From Fundidesulfovibrio putealis DSM 16056 (GTDB lineage Bacteria; Desulfobacterota; Desulfovibrionia; Desulfovibrionales; Desulfovibrionaceae), in assembly GCF_000429325.1 (NCBI RefSeq), contig NZ_AUBQ01000004.1, positions 372,001 to 436,000 on the forward strand: DNA of 64,000 bases, read 5' to 3'. The position numbers and the translations under genes are program-made. Below, in pieces: positions 27,096 through 37,440 of the stretch (position 1 is the stretch's first letter; every line of letters begins with the position of its first letter). A model generated the notes under the pieces. It did no database searches and was not told the DNA's origin. It saw only the letters and a list, made by a program, of their open reading frames with translations.

Positions 27096-29411
27096 TTATG
27101 CCGCCTTTTCGGGCAGCGCCCCCTTCTCGGGCAGGGCGAGCTTCTCGCCGTTCTCTTTCGGCTTTTCCTTCCCACGTTCCATGTTCGGATACTCGATCCG
27201 GTGGTGGAAGATACCGGTGAGAATCCGGTGGAAGGTGTCGGAGGCCTGGGTCAGGTCCTTGAGCGTCAACTCGGAGCCGTCCAGCTCGCCTTCATTATAG
27301 AGCTTGCGCACGATGGACTGAATATGCCCCTTGATGCGGCTGGGCGTGGGATCCACCAGGGTCCGGCTGGAGGCCTCGATGGCGTCGGCCAGCATGATGA
27401 TGCCGGCTTCCTTGGACTGGGGCTTGGGGCCGGGGTAGCGGAATTCGTCCTCGCGCACGGGTTCCTCGCCCTTGGCCTCGGCCTGCTCCTGGGCCTTGTG
27501 GTAGAAATAGGTGATGAGCGTCATGCCGTGATGCTGGCCGATGAGGGCGGCGATCTCGTCGCCGAGCTTGTGCTCCTTGGCCAGCTCCACGCCTTTCTTC
27601 ACGTGGGAGATGAGGATGAGCGCGCTCATGGAGGGGGAGAGCTTGTTGTGCTTGTTCTCTTTCCCGAACTGGTTCTCGATGAAGTACTGCGGATTCTTGA
27701 GCTTGCCGATGTCGTGGTAGAGCGCGGCCACCTTGGCCAGCAGGGCGTTGGCTCCCACGGCGCGCGCGGCGGCCTCCACCATGTTGGCCACGATGATGGA
27801 GTGATGGTAGGTGCCGGGCGCGTTGACCATGAGATCCTGCAGGAGCGGCTGCTCCAGGCTCATGAGCTCCATCAGCTTGAAGCGCGATGTATAGCCGAAG
27901 ACCATCTCCAGCACAGGGCTCAGGCCCAGCACCAGGAGCAGCGAAAAAACGGAGTTGAAGGCCGCGTGCACGCCGCCCGCCAGGGTCAGCTCCCCTGCTC
28001 CGTCCTGCACCAGCACCACGCCGAACCAGGACACGACGCACAGGGCCGACAGCGGCAGGATGGACCGCAGCACGTCCTGACGCGTCTCGCAGTTCCTGAT
28101 GATGGTGGCGTACACGAAGCCGCCCAGCAGATAGTAGCTGAACAGGTGCACGTTGCCGCCCACCTCGTTGGTGACCAGATACGAGAGCAGAAGCACGGCG
28201 AATGAACACAGCGCCTGGGGCAGGAACATGGCCAGCACGCCTGCCGCGCCCGCGATGGGCAGGCCGAAGGCCACCTGGCTGGATTTGAGGAACGCCGGGA
28301 GATGGGCGTCCGACACGCGGGCCAGCTCCACGAACTTGGCCAGCAGCACGAAGAACGCGGTCACCAAGGCCAGGGCCAGCCAGTCACGGTGGCTGACCGC
28401 ACGAATGCCGGACTTCTTGCCCTGCGAGAGGTGCAGCAGCACGAAGAACAGACAGGCCAGCAGGAACGTGCCGGGAATGGCGAAGGGTTTGAGCGAACTG
28501 GTGCGGTGGGCGTAGAGCGTCTGAAGCTTGGTCTGCTGCTCCGGCGTGACGCGCTCGCCCTGGCGCACGACCATCTCGCCCTTGTAGATGTTGGAGTACA
28601 CCGGCTCCATGGCCACCACGATCTCCTGCTTGCGCAGCCGGGTGGTCTCCTGGTTGAAGACCAGGTTCGGACGCAGGAAGGGGCCGATCAGGGCGAAAAC
28701 AGCCTTGCGCACGCGGATGTTCTTTTTCAGGTCGCGGCGCAGCAGCTGGTCCAGGTCGTCCTTGAGCTTCTCCAGATCAAGTGTGACGGGTGCTTCCAGG
28801 TAGAGGGTCTCCATGCCCGAGGGAAGCTCGCGCAGGAGGATCCCCTGCTTGTAGGAGGCGAAGATTCCGGGATGTCCGGCAACGCCTTTGGCGTACGCCT
28901 CTTTCATCCAGGGCATCACCTGAAGCGCCATGAGGTCCAGAAATTCCTGGGAACGCCATATCTGAATGGTTTCCCGGCTGATTTCGCTGTTCAGGTCCTC
29001 GGAGAGGGAGGCGCGCACCTTTTCGGGGTCGTCGTCGGTGCGCTTGGCCTGAAGGAGCACATCAGATGCGTGCTTGCGGAGGTACTCGTAGGATTCCGGG
29101 CTCAGATCGAAGACGGGAGGCTGGTTTTCGGCCACCTGTTCACGTTTTCGCAGGGTGGCCTCGCGGTCCTCGAACCGCAGGTTCTGGTCGGCGGTGATGT
29201 CCTGGGTGGCTATCTCACCGGCCAGGAAGACCTTGACCGGCGATTCGAAACGCACGGAGGACAGGATGCTCGCGCCCAGAATGACCACCAGAAAAACGCC
29301 CAGCCCCCAGGGGAGCGGGCGTTCCAGCGAACAGGCCATGCCCGGCTGACAGGACACGACCGGCTTCTGCGCGGAGTTATTTCTTTTCAGACGACTGAGA
29401 ATGCCGCTCAT
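27096..29411 (-). CDS. pgpH: 7TM-HD family phosphodiesterase (PgpH-type, c-di-AMP)
   Basis: The PgpH family hydrolyses cyclic di-AMP to pApA at the membrane. The 771-residue protein begins with one helix (about residues 30-55). An extracytoplasmic region follows (about 60-295), then a bundle of about seven hydrophobic segments (about 305-490). The HD domain has YHHSIIVANMVEAAARAVG then ALYHDIGKLKNPQYF (HDIGK), and SRTLVDPTPSRIKGHI near the end. The ATG at 29409-29411 overlaps the end of phoH; a second ATG at 29337-29339 is possible. The c-di-AMP assignment is from family and from cdaA in the same window. Confidence 0.88.
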   Translation of the reverse strand: MSGILSRLKRNNSAQKPVVSCQPGMACSLERPLPWGLGVFLVVILGASILSSVRFESPVKVFLAGEIATQDITADQNLRFEDREATLRKREQVAENQPPVFDLSPESYEYLRKHASDVLLQAKRTDDDPEKVRASLSEDLNSEISRETIQIWRSQEFLDLMALQVMPWMKEAYAKGVAGHPGIFASYKQGILLRELPSGMETLYLEAPVTLDLEKLKDDLDQLLRRDLKKNIRVRKAVFALIGPFLRPNLVFNQETTRLRKQEIVVAMEPVYSNIYKGEMVVRQGERVTPEQQTKLQTLYAHRTSSLKPFAIPGTFLLACLFFVLLHLSQGKKSGIRAVSHRDWLALALVTAFFVLLAKFVELARVSDAHLPAFLKSSQVAFGLPIAGAAGVLAMFLPQALCSFAVLLLSYLVTNEVGGNVHLFSYYLLGGFVYATIIRNCETRQDVLRSILPLSALCVVSWFGVVLVQDGAGELTLAGGVHAAFNSVFSLLLVLGLSPVLEMVFGYTSRFKLMELMSLEQPLLQDLMVNAPGTYHHSIIVANMVEAAARAVGANALLAKVAALYHDIGKLKNPQYFIENQFGKENKHNKLSPSMSALILISHVKKGVELAKEHKLGDEIAALIGQHHGMTLITYFYHKAQEQAEAKGEEPVREDEFRYPGPKPQSKEAGIIMLADAIEASSRTLVDPTPSRIKGHIQSIVRKLYNEGELDGSELTLKDLTQASDTFHRILTGIFHHRIEYPNMERGKEKPKENGEKLALPEKGALPEKAA

Positions 29412-30360
29412 AGGCTTGCACGATCCGCCCCACCAGGGGATGGCGGATGACGTCCTCCTCATTGAAATGCACGAAGCTCAGTCCTTCAACGCCGGACAGG
29501 ATGGCGCGAGCCTCCGCGAGGCCCGAAGCCGCGCCGCGCGGCAGGTCCACCTGGGTCACGTCGCCGGTCACAACCGCTTTGGACCCGAACCCGAGCCGCG
29601 TCAAGAACATCTTCATTTGTTCAGGCGTTGTGTTCTGGGCTTCATCCAGGATGATGAAGGAGTCGTTCAGGGTGCGCCCGCGCATGAAGGCCAGGGGAGC
29701 CACCTCGATGACGCCCTCGGCCAGCATCTCCGTGACCCGCTGATAGTCCAGCATGTCGTGCAGGGCGTCGTACAGGGGGCGCAGATACGGGTTCACCTTC
29801 TCCATGAGGTCGCCGGGAAGAAAACCAAGCTTTTCACCAGCTTCCACGGCAGGGCGGGTCAGCACCAGGCGCTTGACCCGTCGGGCCAGCAGGTCGGCCA
29901 CGGCCATGGCCACGGCTAGGTAGGTCTTGCCCGTGCCTGCGGGGCCGATGCCGAAGACCATGTCGCCGGAGCGGATGGCCCCCATGTATTCGCGCTGGGT
30001 GAAAGTGCGGGGCGAAATGGTCTTCTTGGGAGAGACGACGAAAGACTGCTCCTCGAAGAACTTGCCGAGTTTCGCTCCGGGCGTCTTGCCCAGGTGGGAC
30101 AAGACCGGTTCGATGTCGCGCGGATAGACCGGCACACCGCGTTTGAGCATGCCGTAGAGCTTGATCATGGCTTCGGCCACTTGATCGAGCACCTCCTGCG
30201 AGTCGCCGCGAAGGGTCAGCACCGAGCCGCGCGAGTCGGCCCGGATGCCTGTCTTTTCGCCCACGAAGGCCAGGTTGGCGTTGTGCGGCCCGAACAGGTC
30301 CCGGGCCATGGAGGCGTCGTCGAATTCCAGCTTTCGCTCAAGGCCGTTGTTTTTTGCCAT
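29377..30360 (-). CDS. PhoH-like ATPase
   Basis: This is a 327-residue PhoH/YbeZ-type ATPase, probably tied to RNA metabolism with YbeY. Walker A is FGIGPAGTGKTYLAVAMAV and Walker B is SFIILDEAQNTTPEQM. Downstream are LTRLGFGSKAVVTGDVTQ and an N-terminal KH-like region. The C-terminus ends with ERHSQSSEKK. Its final bases overlap the start of the 7TM-HD gene. ybeY lies farther downstream, the usual phoH-ybeY association. Confidence 0.93.
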   Translation of the reverse strand: MAKNNGLERKLEFDDASMARDLFGPHNANLAFVGEKTGIRADSRGSVLTLRGDSQEVLDQVAEAMIKLYGMLKRGVPVYPRDIEPVLSHLGKTPGAKLGKFFEEQSFVVSPKKTISPRTFTQREYMGAIRSGDMVFGIGPAGTGKTYLAVAMAVADLLARRVKRLVLTRPAVEAGEKLGFLPGDLMEKVNPYLRPLYDALHDMLDYQRVTEMLAEGVIEVAPLAFMRGRTLNDSFIILDEAQNTTPEQMKMFLTRLGFGSKAVVTGDVTQVDLPRGAASGLAEARAILSGVEGLSFVHFNEEDVIRHPLVGRIVQAYERHSQSSEKK

Positions 30361-30369
30361 GTATTCCCG

Positions 30370-32094
30370 TCAATTGAGCTTTACGTCCAACCCCAGCACC
30401 CCGAGCATGGTCCCGTCGGCGGCCTCGATCGGACGGCTGACGGTGATGCACGGCGCGTTGGACGCTGTTGAGACGTAAACCTCTGATATGAAAATATCCT
30501 TGCTTTTTACCGCGCCGGTGAACCAGGGGCGCGAACTCCAGCTCTTGCCGAACCCCTCCCCTTCCTGCTGGAAAAAACCGGCCTGGGGGATGTTGCTCAC
30601 CACCTGGCGTCCCGAGGCGTCGGTGATGTAGGCCAACTCCAAAAAAGCGTTGTCGGCCAAGGCTTTCCTGAGCCCGGCTTCCATCCTGGCGCGCTCCATG
30701 GACACAAGCTCCGGCGAGCAGGCCAGCTGCTCGATGACGTCCTGCACCACGCCCTGCCCCAGCAGTGTAAACACGCTGTTCAGGTTGGCAAGCGCCCCGA
30801 CCTGTTCGAGCAAGGTATCAAGTCCTTGCTCGCATCTATTCATACCGTCAAGGGTCCCCGTGGAGATATCGCGCACGCTGTTCACGGTGCGCCCGATCTG
30901 GGTGCTGGCTGCCGACTGCTGTTCTGCTGCAGTGGCGATGGAGCGCACCTGATCGGAGGTGGCCTCCACGATGGAAACGATCTCGCCCAGCGCCTCGCCG
31001 GACTGACGGGCCTGCCCCGTGGCGCGTTCCACTTCAGAGGCGGCGTTCTCCATGCCGGAAGCGGCGTCGCGCGCGCCCGACTGGATGGCCTGGATCACCT
31101 GGCCCACTTCGCGGGTGGCTTCCATGGTCTTCTCGGCGAGCTTTCTCACCTCGTCGGCCACCACGGCGAAGCCGCGCCCGGCGTCGCCAGCGCGGGCCGC
31201 CTCGATGGCGGCGTTGAGCGCCAGGAGGTTGGTCTGGTCGGCGATGTCGGAGATGACGGTCATGATGCGCCCGATGGATTCGGAGCGCACGCCCAGGTCC
31301 GAGACGACGTCCTTGAGCTCCATGGTGCGGGCGTGGGCCGCTGTGATGGATTCGAGCACCGCCTCGACGACGCCGGCGCCATGCTCGGCGCGGTCGCGGG
31401 CCTTGGCTGCGAGCTGAGACGCACCCGAGGCGTTGCGGGCTGCCTCCATGACGGCCTGATCGAGCTGCTCCACGGCAAAAGCGGTCTGGACGACCATGTC
31501 CGCCTGCCTGCGTGCCGCATCGGCGGTTCCGTCAACCTCGGTGGAGAGGCTCGAGGCCACGTTCTGGATTTCGCCGACGACCTTCCTGAGCGTGCCGGAA
31601 GCTCCGCCCATTCCCTGGCGGCGCGAATTCTCGGCCCTTTGGCGGGACTGCGCCGCCTGGGTCATGGCCAGCTGGCACTGCCGAGCGCTCGCATCGGCCT
31701 GGGATTCGTGCTCCCTGGCCTGGGCGAAGAGGTCCTGCACCCGCGTCAGGAGCGTGTTGATTTCAGTTGCTATGCGGGCGATTTCATCGGAACCGGACGT
31801 CTGGCAACGGCTGCCCAGGTCGCCGTTTTCGGCGCGCGTCAGGGCGTCCAGGATGTCCCTGACCCTGCCAGTGAAGCCGACTCCCAGGACTGCACCGCAA
31901 GCAACGACAAGGGCCATGGCCCCAATGCCTGACCATAAAAGAAGCTGGCGCGTGTCCGAGAGCGTCCCGGCCAGCGCGCCTGCCCCGGCAGCGTCCATTG
32001 CTTTGCCGACGCCGAGCCATGCCGGGAGCCAGACAATCAAACTAAGTGTGATTGATACGAGGGACAAGGCCTGCAACTTGAACTTGAGGGACAT
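30370..32094 (-). CDS. Methyl-accepting chemotaxis protein with C-terminal cytoplasmic PDC/Cache-like sensor
   Basis: This is a 574-residue transducer. Two membrane helices (about residues 8-26 and 51-74) enclose only about 25 periplasmic residues, so there is no outer sensor. A HAMP domain follows (about 75-125) and then a coiled-coil MCP signalling domain with the hairpin tip [20 protein letters not shown]. The C-terminal 125 residues (about 450-574) look like a PDC/Cache fold: [35 protein letters not shown] and [14 protein letters not shown]. That domain is normally periplasmic but here lies on the cytoplasmic side. RBS AGAGGT supports the ATG at 32092-32094. Confidence 0.9.
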   Translation of the reverse strand: MSLKFKLQALSLVSITLSLIVWLPAWLGVGKAMDAAGAGALAGTLSDTRQLLLWSGIGAMALVVACGAVLGVGFTGRVRDILDALTRAENGDLGSRCQTSGSDEIARIATEINTLLTRVQDLFAQAREHESQADASARQCQLAMTQAAQSRQRAENSRRQGMGGASGTLRKVVGEIQNVASSLSTEVDGTADAARRQADMVVQTAFAVEQLDQAVMEAARNASGASQLAAKARDRAEHGAGVVEAVLESITAAHARTMELKDVVSDLGVRSESIGRIMTVISDIADQTNLLALNAAIEAARAGDAGRGFAVVADEVRKLAEKTMEATREVGQVIQAIQSGARDAASGMENAASEVERATGQARQSGEALGEIVSIVEATSDQVRSIATAAEQQSAASTQIGRTVNSVRDISTGTLDGMNRCEQGLDTLLEQVGALANLNSVFTLLGQGVVQDVIEQLACSPELVSMERARMEAGLRKALADNAFLELAYITDASGRQVVSNIPQAGFFQQEGEGFGKSWSSRPWFTGAVKSKDIFISEVYVSTASNAPCITVSRPIEAADGTMLGVLGLDVKLN

Positions 32095-32159
32095 ACTACA
32101 TTTAACCTCTAATAACAGATCAGGCAGGACCAATAGTCTGAAGAGTGCAACAGGAAAAG

Positions 32160-33635
32160 TCAAGAAGGAAGGCGTAAGCGGCCTTCCAGTCCGGGGTCCA
32201 GATCAACGAGAAGCGTCTTGGCGCTGTCCAGGCGCACCTGTCCAAGGGCCGCACCCTTCATCTTGCGGACCTCGGACGCTGCCGCCACCAGCACATTGGC
32301 CTTGGCGTCGTTGGCCCTCCAACTGGACAGCCCGGCCAGGACCGCAGCCTCGCGCAGGCTCCGTTCGGGAACGTCCTGGCCCGGATTATCCCGCTTGAGG
32401 ATGACGTGCGCGCCAGGACCGCCCTCGGCGTGCAGCCAGAAGTCGAACGGGCTGGCCATCTCGGAGAGCAGCCTGTGGTTGGCGGCGCTGTTTTTGCCGC
32501 GAAGGATGACAAACCCGTCCGAGGAGCGGAACCGGTGCAGAGCCACGGACTGCGTCTTGGCGCGCTGCTTCGGCGTCGCCTTGGCAGGCTCGGCTGGCTG
32601 GGCCTGGCCCCTGCGCGGCGGCACGCCCCCCTCCTCGGCTTCACGCCGCAACCGCTCCACGTGCACCTGCCCCCTGCGTCCTTTGGCGGCCTTGCGGAAG
32701 AAGCGCTCCATGTTTTCGAGCACCGTGAGGGCCGGGTCCAGCGGCACTGTCAGCTGACCTTTTTCAGGATGCTCAAGTAGCATCGGCCCGAGCTTGGCCC
32801 GCTTGTCCAGCAGGGAGAGGTTGGCGGCCACGGTTTCGCCGTAGAGATGCTGCTGGATCAGGCCATCCAGCCTGCGCTGGTCCTGGTCCAGAAGGGCCAT
32901 CCGCTTCTTCACGCGGGCCTTGGCGCGCTGCGGCGGTTCCTCCGGCGGGGTCAGGGCCGCGAAGAAAGCCGTCTGCGCGTATGCATGGGCGGCATGCAGG
33001 GCGTTGGAATATCGCTGCGACTCCCGCCCGGCCGGCCAGGGCAGCGGACCATCCTGCGACGATCCGGATTCACCGAGGAAAAAGCCTGACGCGCGGCCTT
33101 CAAGAAATGTTTCCAGGAACACGTCTCTATCAAGGGGGTCTTCCCGCTCGAGTGCCCGGCGCAGGCTCCTGGGGCAGGCCGGATCGTCCAGCGCCTCGGC
33201 GACGGAGCGCCACCCCGGCGCGGCGTCGAAATCATCCGGCAGGCTGTCAACAATATTGGGGGATTCGTCCATGCACAGAAGCAGGAAGCGCCCTTCTCCC
33301 GGCGTGAGTTCCAGGGCCAGGCGCTTGCGCCTCCAGTCGGTCAGGCCGCAGACCACCCTGCGCCCGCGCAGGCGCTTGCGCAGCCACATGGCCATGGTCG
33401 GAGGTTGCGCCGGGTTGACCGGCTTGACGGCTGACAGCGACAGGATGCCGGAGCGGGAGTGTGCATGGGCCAGAAGGAAGCGGCAATCCGAGGGAGAGTC
33501 GCCGTCCAGCGCAACGGGAGGCGAAAAAACGAAGGTCCAGCACCCTGGGGCCGGACTGAAGACCGTGTCGAACCGAACGCCCGTGAGGACGCCTGCCAGT
33601 TCAGGCCCAAGAAACCTGAAGAACGCAGCGTCCAT
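32160..33635 (-). CDS. NFACT/RqcH (Rqc2)-family ribosome-quality-control protein
   Basis: This 491-residue NFACT-family protein works in bacterial ribosome-associated quality control, where RqcH adds alanine tails to stalled chains. An NFACT-N domain is followed by a charged coiled-coil middle and a C-terminal NFACT-R domain (about residues 365-490). NFACT-R is read from [17 protein letters not shown] and [20 protein letters not shown], matching the family's GRN...WLHA..GSHV pattern. It begins near the dksA-type stop (about nine bases) on the same strand. RqcP is not adjacent. Family is clear; exact activity is inferred. Confidence 0.85.
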   Translation of the reverse strand: MDAAFFRFLGPELAGVLTGVRFDTVFSPAPGCWTFVFSPPVALDGDSPSDCRFLLAHAHSRSGILSLSAVKPVNPAQPPTMAMWLRKRLRGRRVVCGLTDWRRKRLALELTPGEGRFLLLCMDESPNIVDSLPDDFDAAPGWRSVAEALDDPACPRSLRRALEREDPLDRDVFLETFLEGRASGFFLGESGSSQDGPLPWPAGRESQRYSNALHAAHAYAQTAFFAALTPPEEPPQRAKARVKKRMALLDQDQRRLDGLIQQHLYGETVAANLSLLDKRAKLGPMLLEHPEKGQLTVPLDPALTVLENMERFFRKAAKGRRGQVHVERLRREAEEGGVPPRRGQAQPAEPAKATPKQRAKTQSVALHRFRSSDGFVILRGKNSAANHRLLSEMASPFDFWLHAEGGPGAHVILKRDNPGQDVPERSLREAAVLAGLSSWRANDAKANVLVAAASEVRKMKGAALGQVRLDSAKTLLVDLDPGLEGRLRLPS

Positions 33636-33644
33636 CAGTCCGGG

Positions 33645-34007
33645 CTACTCGCCCCGCAGGTCCTCGTCGGCCTCTTGGCGGGCCTTGCACTTGATGCACA
33701 GGGTGGTGACGGGACGGGCCTTCAGGCGGGCCACGCTGATGTCCTCGTCGCACTCCTCGCAACGTCCGTACGTGCCGTCCTCGATGCGCTCCAGCGCTTC
33801 CTGGATCTTGCGGATGAGCTTTCGCTCGCGATCGCGCAGGCGCAGGGTGAAGGCGCGGTCGGATTCGGCGGTGGCACGGTCGGCGGGGTCCGCGTAGACC
33901 TCGACGGTGTCGGTCATATCCTCAATGGTCTCCTCACCTTTCTTGAGGATATCCTGGAGGGAGTCGTTCAGGTACTGCCGGAAGAAGTCCAAATCTTTCT
34001 GATCCAT
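33645..34007 (-). CDS. dksA: DksA/TraR-family zinc-finger transcription factor
   Basis: This 120-residue RNA polymerase secondary-channel regulator works with ppGpp. The acidic coiled-coil N-terminal region ends in TVEVYADPADRATAESDRAF. The four-Cys zinc finger is CEECDEDI, then CIKCKA (about residues 83-108). The ribosome site GGAGG lies seven bases before the ATG. It precedes the NFACT gene on the same strand. The family has paralogs in many proteobacteria and the symbol rests on domain plus length. Confidence 0.9.
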   Translation of the reverse strand: MDQKDLDFFRQYLNDSLQDILKKGEETIEDMTDTVEVYADPADRATAESDRAFTLRLRDRERKLIRKIQEALERIEDGTYGRCEECDEDISVARLKARPVTTLCIKCKARQEADEDLRGE

Positions 34008-34482
34008 AAGGGAACCTCCAAGGGAGCGTCAGGACTCAAGGTACGGCGAAGTGAGTTCCCTTAAAGGATTTGCTTTTGCTCGTAAAGGGGCTTGATGCCT
34101 GGCAATGGGATCGGCACGCAACAATCACGCAAAATATGGCATATGGTAGGAAAAACTCTTTGCCATCAATTCCTGACTACATCGACATCTCCAGTCCCGG
34201 CAAGGTGTTGACACATCGGGAGCAGCAAGCCGGACTGGGCGCGTACGTTGCAAGAAAAATGTCTGCAAAGAACACTGGACAGAGCGCTTGCTGAGGCATA
34301 TAAGCCCCTTCCGTTCACGAGGAAGGCCTTCTTCCGCCGTGAACGGAGCCTTCGGCACAGCAATGGCGCCGGGGCGGCGCCGGGGCGTATGCCGGAACAG
34401 CGCGGAGCAAGCTGATTTCAAAAAAATTGACTGAAAGCTTGACATCAGAGCCGGTTCCACATAGACACGCCTCTCGCCACGA
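34008..34482. other. 475-base region between dksA and tRNA cluster
   Basis: No gene is supported here. Contents are the divergent promoter area of dksA (not resolved), a structured hairpin at 34311-34346, and the tRNA promoter at 34439-34467. The hairpin has outer arms CCGTTCACG/CGTGAACGG (9 bp) around an inner GGAAG/CTTCC pair; no T run follows. Confidence 0.5.
34439..34467 (+). promoter_or_regulatory. Sigma-70-type promoter of the tRNA cluster
   Basis: TTGACA (34439-34444) is followed, after 17 bases, by TAGACA (34462-34467). The first tRNA base is 34483, which leaves about nine bases of 5' leader. The -35 box is perfect and the -10 moderate. Confidence 0.6.
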
Positions 34483-34557
<75 letters not shown>

Positions 34558-34645
34558 CTCCTCCTCCGGGGGGCTTTTTTTTCGACCGGGACAGGCCGTT
34601 GACAGTGGAGGCCACATCCACTAAAAATGACCTCCCTTTGCGTGG

Positions 34646-34720
<75 letters not shown>

Positions 34721-34725
34721 AGATT

Positions 34726-34800
<75 letters not shown>

Positions 34801-34813
34801 CCAGACCAGCCAA

Positions 34814-34842
34814 GGCCGGACCCTCGCGGGTCCGGCCTTTTT
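34814..34842 (+). terminator. Terminator of the tRNA cluster
   Basis: A perfect 10-bp inverted repeat (GGCCGGACCC at 34814-34823, GGGTCCGGCC at 34828-34837) with a TCGC loop is followed by five T. It is a clear factor-independent terminator. Confidence 0.92.
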
Positions 34843-34931
34843 CGTGCGTGCCGCCAAAGCTCGCCTCCATTCCCCGCGACCTGCGCGCCGCACCTCCTTA
34901 CTGACTCGCACACCATGAGGAGCCCCGCACC

Positions 34932-35672
34932 ATGACAAGCGATCCGCGCATACTGGAACTCGCCCTGGATCCGGCCAGCCGCCTGGACGACATCCTGGCC
35001 CTGGCCCGGTCACGCTACCCTGTCGTCTTCGAGACAGTCAGCCTTGGCGGCATGGATATCGACCTGCTCCAGATCGAGGATCTGCCCGGCTACATCGACC
35101 GTCTAGTTGAGACCGCGCGCCCTGGCGAGAAGATCGTGCTGCCTTTCTGGGCCAAACTCTGGCCCGCCTCCTTCCCGCTGGCCATGCTGGCCGCCAGGAC
35201 CACTCCGTCCCCCGGCAAGCGCCTGCTGGAGTTGGGCGCGGGCCTTGGCCTGTGCGGTCTGGCCGCAGCAAAAAAGGGGATCGACTCCCTCATCACGGAC
35301 ATCGAACCGGAGGCGCTCCTGTTCATCCGGGCCAGCATCCTGAGAAACGGCCTGGACGCCGTGGCCAGGGCCGGACTTCTGGACATGGGCGCCGCGCGCC
35401 TGGACGATTCCTTCGACGTGATCGTCGCCTCCGAGGCCCTGTACCTGCCCCTGCTGCACGAACCGCTGGCGGACTTTCTGGTCAGCCACCTGAAACCCGG
35501 CCAGGATTCCCACGTGCTGCTCTCCTGTGACCGCTGCCGCGAAGCAGCCCCGTTTTTCGCCCGAGTCCAACAGGACTTCCTGATCCAGCGAACCCAGTCC
35601 ACCTGCCGCTCGGATTCCGGGGAGTCCCAAACCTGCGTGCTGTACCGCATGCGGAGCCGTACCAATGCGTAA
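34932..35672 (+). CDS. Class I SAM-dependent methyltransferase (Methyltransf_16-like)
   Basis: This 246-residue enzyme belongs to the lysine-methyltransferase-like group. The motif IVLPFWAKLWPASFPLA precedes motif I, LLELGAGLGLCGLAAAKKG. An acidic motif II LITDIEPEAL follows, and then VIVASEALYLPLLHEP. It has no signal or membrane segment. The YcaO-TPR gene overlaps its end by eight bases and dsrC follows, so it may act on the same target. A protein substrate is suggested by the fold family but not proved. Ribosome site GAGGAG supports the start. Confidence 0.85.
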   Translation: MTSDPRILELALDPASRLDDILALARSRYPVVFETVSLGGMDIDLLQIEDLPGYIDRLVETARPGEKIVLPFWAKLWPASFPLAMLAARTTPSPGKRLLELGAGLGLCGLAAAKKGIDSLITDIEPEALLFIRASILRNGLDAVARAGLLDMGAARLDDSFDVIVASEALYLPLLHEPLADFLVSHLKPGQDSHVLLSCDRCREAAPFFARVQQDFLIQRTQSTCRSDSGESQTCVLYRMRSRTNA

Positions 35673-37410
35673 GCTCGTCAGTACCCCAAAGGGATACACT
35701 TCCGACTCCGACAAACTCTGCTCCCCGGCCCAGACCGTGGAGCGCGTGAAGGGCCTTTTTGCCAAACACGGCGGCATCCTGGCGGAACTTCGCCGCACGG
35801 ACACCGGCAGGCTTGGCATCCCGGTCTACCTCAGCATCTGCGGCCCCCAGGCGCGCGGCGTCATGCCCACGCGCAAGCAGATGGGCAAAGGCGCTTCCCC
35901 GGCCCAGGCCGAAGCCTCCGCCCTGATGGAACTGGCCGAGCGCTTCAGCTATTTCAGCTTCTGGGCCGACCCCAGAAACTTCACCCGCGCCACGTGGTCG
36001 CAGGCCCAGGCCCTCTGGCCAGGGCAGCTCATGCCGGTGTCCGAAATCCTCGCCTCCGTGGCCGACGGCCTGGACGAGGATCAGGCCGCGCGCCTGCTTG
36101 ACCTCCTGCCCTGGCAGTTCCATCCAGTCACCCGCGTGGAGGACGGCCGGAAAGTCATGACGCCCCTGGACTGGTTCAAGAAGCTCAACGAGTTCAACGG
36201 GTCGTCCGCAGGCAACTGCCTGGAGGAGTCCATCCTCCAGGGCGCGTGCGAACTGGTGGAGCGACACGTGAGCGCCGTGGTGGACCGCCAGGAGACGCGC
36301 ACGCCCACCATCCGCACGCACTCCCTGGGAGACCCGGTCCTGCGCAATCTGGTGGAAGCCTTCGAGCGTAACGGCGTGAAGCTCTGGCTCAAGGACTTCA
36401 GCCTGGACATGCCCGTCCCCACCATCGGCGCGCTGGCCTATGACCCTTCCACCCTGGGCATGAAAAGCGAGATCGTCTTCACGGCGGGCACTGCGGCCTC
36501 CCCGGTCAAGGCGGCCATACGCGCCGTCACCGAGATCGCCCAGTTGGCGGGAGACTTCGAGACCGGCAGCAACTACGAGGCTTCGGGACTGCGCAAGTTC
36601 ACTGGCCTGGGTGAGATCAGCTGGGTGGTGGAAGGCCCGGACACCGACCTGGACCGCCTGCCCTGCCTGGAGCGCTCCGATATGCTCCACGAGATCGAAG
36701 CCTTCGCGCAGGGTCTTCGCGCCAAGGGATTCACCCTGTACAGCGTGGAGACCACGCAGCCCGACCTTGGGGTGGCCGCCAACTACAACCTCGTGCCCGG
36801 CTTCCTGTTCCGGGAGCGCACCCCGCACGCCAGCCTGGGCATGTTCGTGGGGCGTATGCTGGCTGAAGACGCTCCCGACGAGCTGGCCGTGCCGGGCCTT
36901 GCCACCCTGGCCGAGATATGCGCGGGCAAGCCGTATCTGCCGCTGCACCAGGGGCTTCTGGCCATGCGTCAGGGTGAGCTCGACCAGGCCATGCGCCTTT
37001 TCGAGAAGGCCGAGCAGATTCAGCCCGACCCTGAAGACGGCGCGCTGGCCACGTTCTACCGGGCCTTCGCCCTGACCCGCCAGGACAAATGGGAAAAGGC
37101 CGAGCCCCTGCTGGGCAAGGCCATCTCACAGAGTCCAGAGGTGAAGGAATACTACAACCTGCGCGGAGTGGCCCGCTTCAAGGCTGGCAACTACACCGAC
37201 GCCGCAGGCGACTTCGAAGCCGCGCTGGCGCTGGATTCCGGCTCCGCCATGGACCTGGCCAACCTGGGGCTGTGCCACAAATTCCTGGGGCACAGGGACG
37301 CCGCTGTGGAGTTTTTGGGCAAGGCGCTGGAGATGGACCCCTCCCTGGAGTTCGCCAGGGAACATCTGAGCCAAATCATACCAAACGACTCTGATAGCGA
37401 AATGATTTGA
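35665..37410 (+). CDS. YcaO-domain protein with C-terminal TPR repeats
   Basis: YcaO enzymes use ATP to phosphorylate a peptide backbone amide, producing azoline, thioamide or related modifications. The 581-residue protein has YcaO ATP-binding motifs (ALMELAERFSYF and GNCLEESILQGACELVER). The middle lies about residues 60-400, and about four TPR units fill about residues 410-575 (LLAMRQGELDQAMRLFEKAEQ, YYNLRGVARFKAGNY). It overlaps the upstream methyltransferase by eight bases. dsrC follows after 225 bases with its own promoter. The role is unknown. Confidence 0.87.
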   Translation: MRKLVSTPKGYTSDSDKLCSPAQTVERVKGLFAKHGGILAELRRTDTGRLGIPVYLSICGPQARGVMPTRKQMGKGASPAQAEASALMELAERFSYFSFWADPRNFTRATWSQAQALWPGQLMPVSEILASVADGLDEDQAARLLDLLPWQFHPVTRVEDGRKVMTPLDWFKKLNEFNGSSAGNCLEESILQGACELVERHVSAVVDRQETRTPTIRTHSLGDPVLRNLVEAFERNGVKLWLKDFSLDMPVPTIGALAYDPSTLGMKSEIVFTAGTAASPVKAAIRAVTEIAQLAGDFETGSNYEASGLRKFTGLGEISWVVEGPDTDLDRLPCLERSDMLHEIEAFAQGLRAKGFTLYSVETTQPDLGVAANYNLVPGFLFRERTPHASLGMFVGRMLAEDAPDELAVPGLATLAEICAGKPYLPLHQGLLAMRQGELDQAMRLFEKAEQIQPDPEDGALATFYRAFALTRQDKWEKAEPLLGKAISQSPEVKEYYNLRGVARFKAGNYTDAAGDFEAALALDSGSAMDLANLGLCHKFLGHRDAAVEFLGKALEMDPSLEFAREHLSQIIPNDSDSEMI

Positions 37411-37434
37411 CAACACTCGGAATTCGCCTTTAAG
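37407..37434 (+). promoter_or_regulatory. Sigma-70-type promoter of dsrC
   Basis: TTGACA (37407-37412), a 16-base spacer and TTTAAG (37429-37434) give a predicted start near 37441. The -35 overlaps the stop codon of the YcaO gene. GAATTCG (37420-37426) and CGAATTC (37441-37447) flank the -10 as inverted copies, a possible operator. Confidence 0.6.
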
Positions 37435-37440
37435 ACGGCA

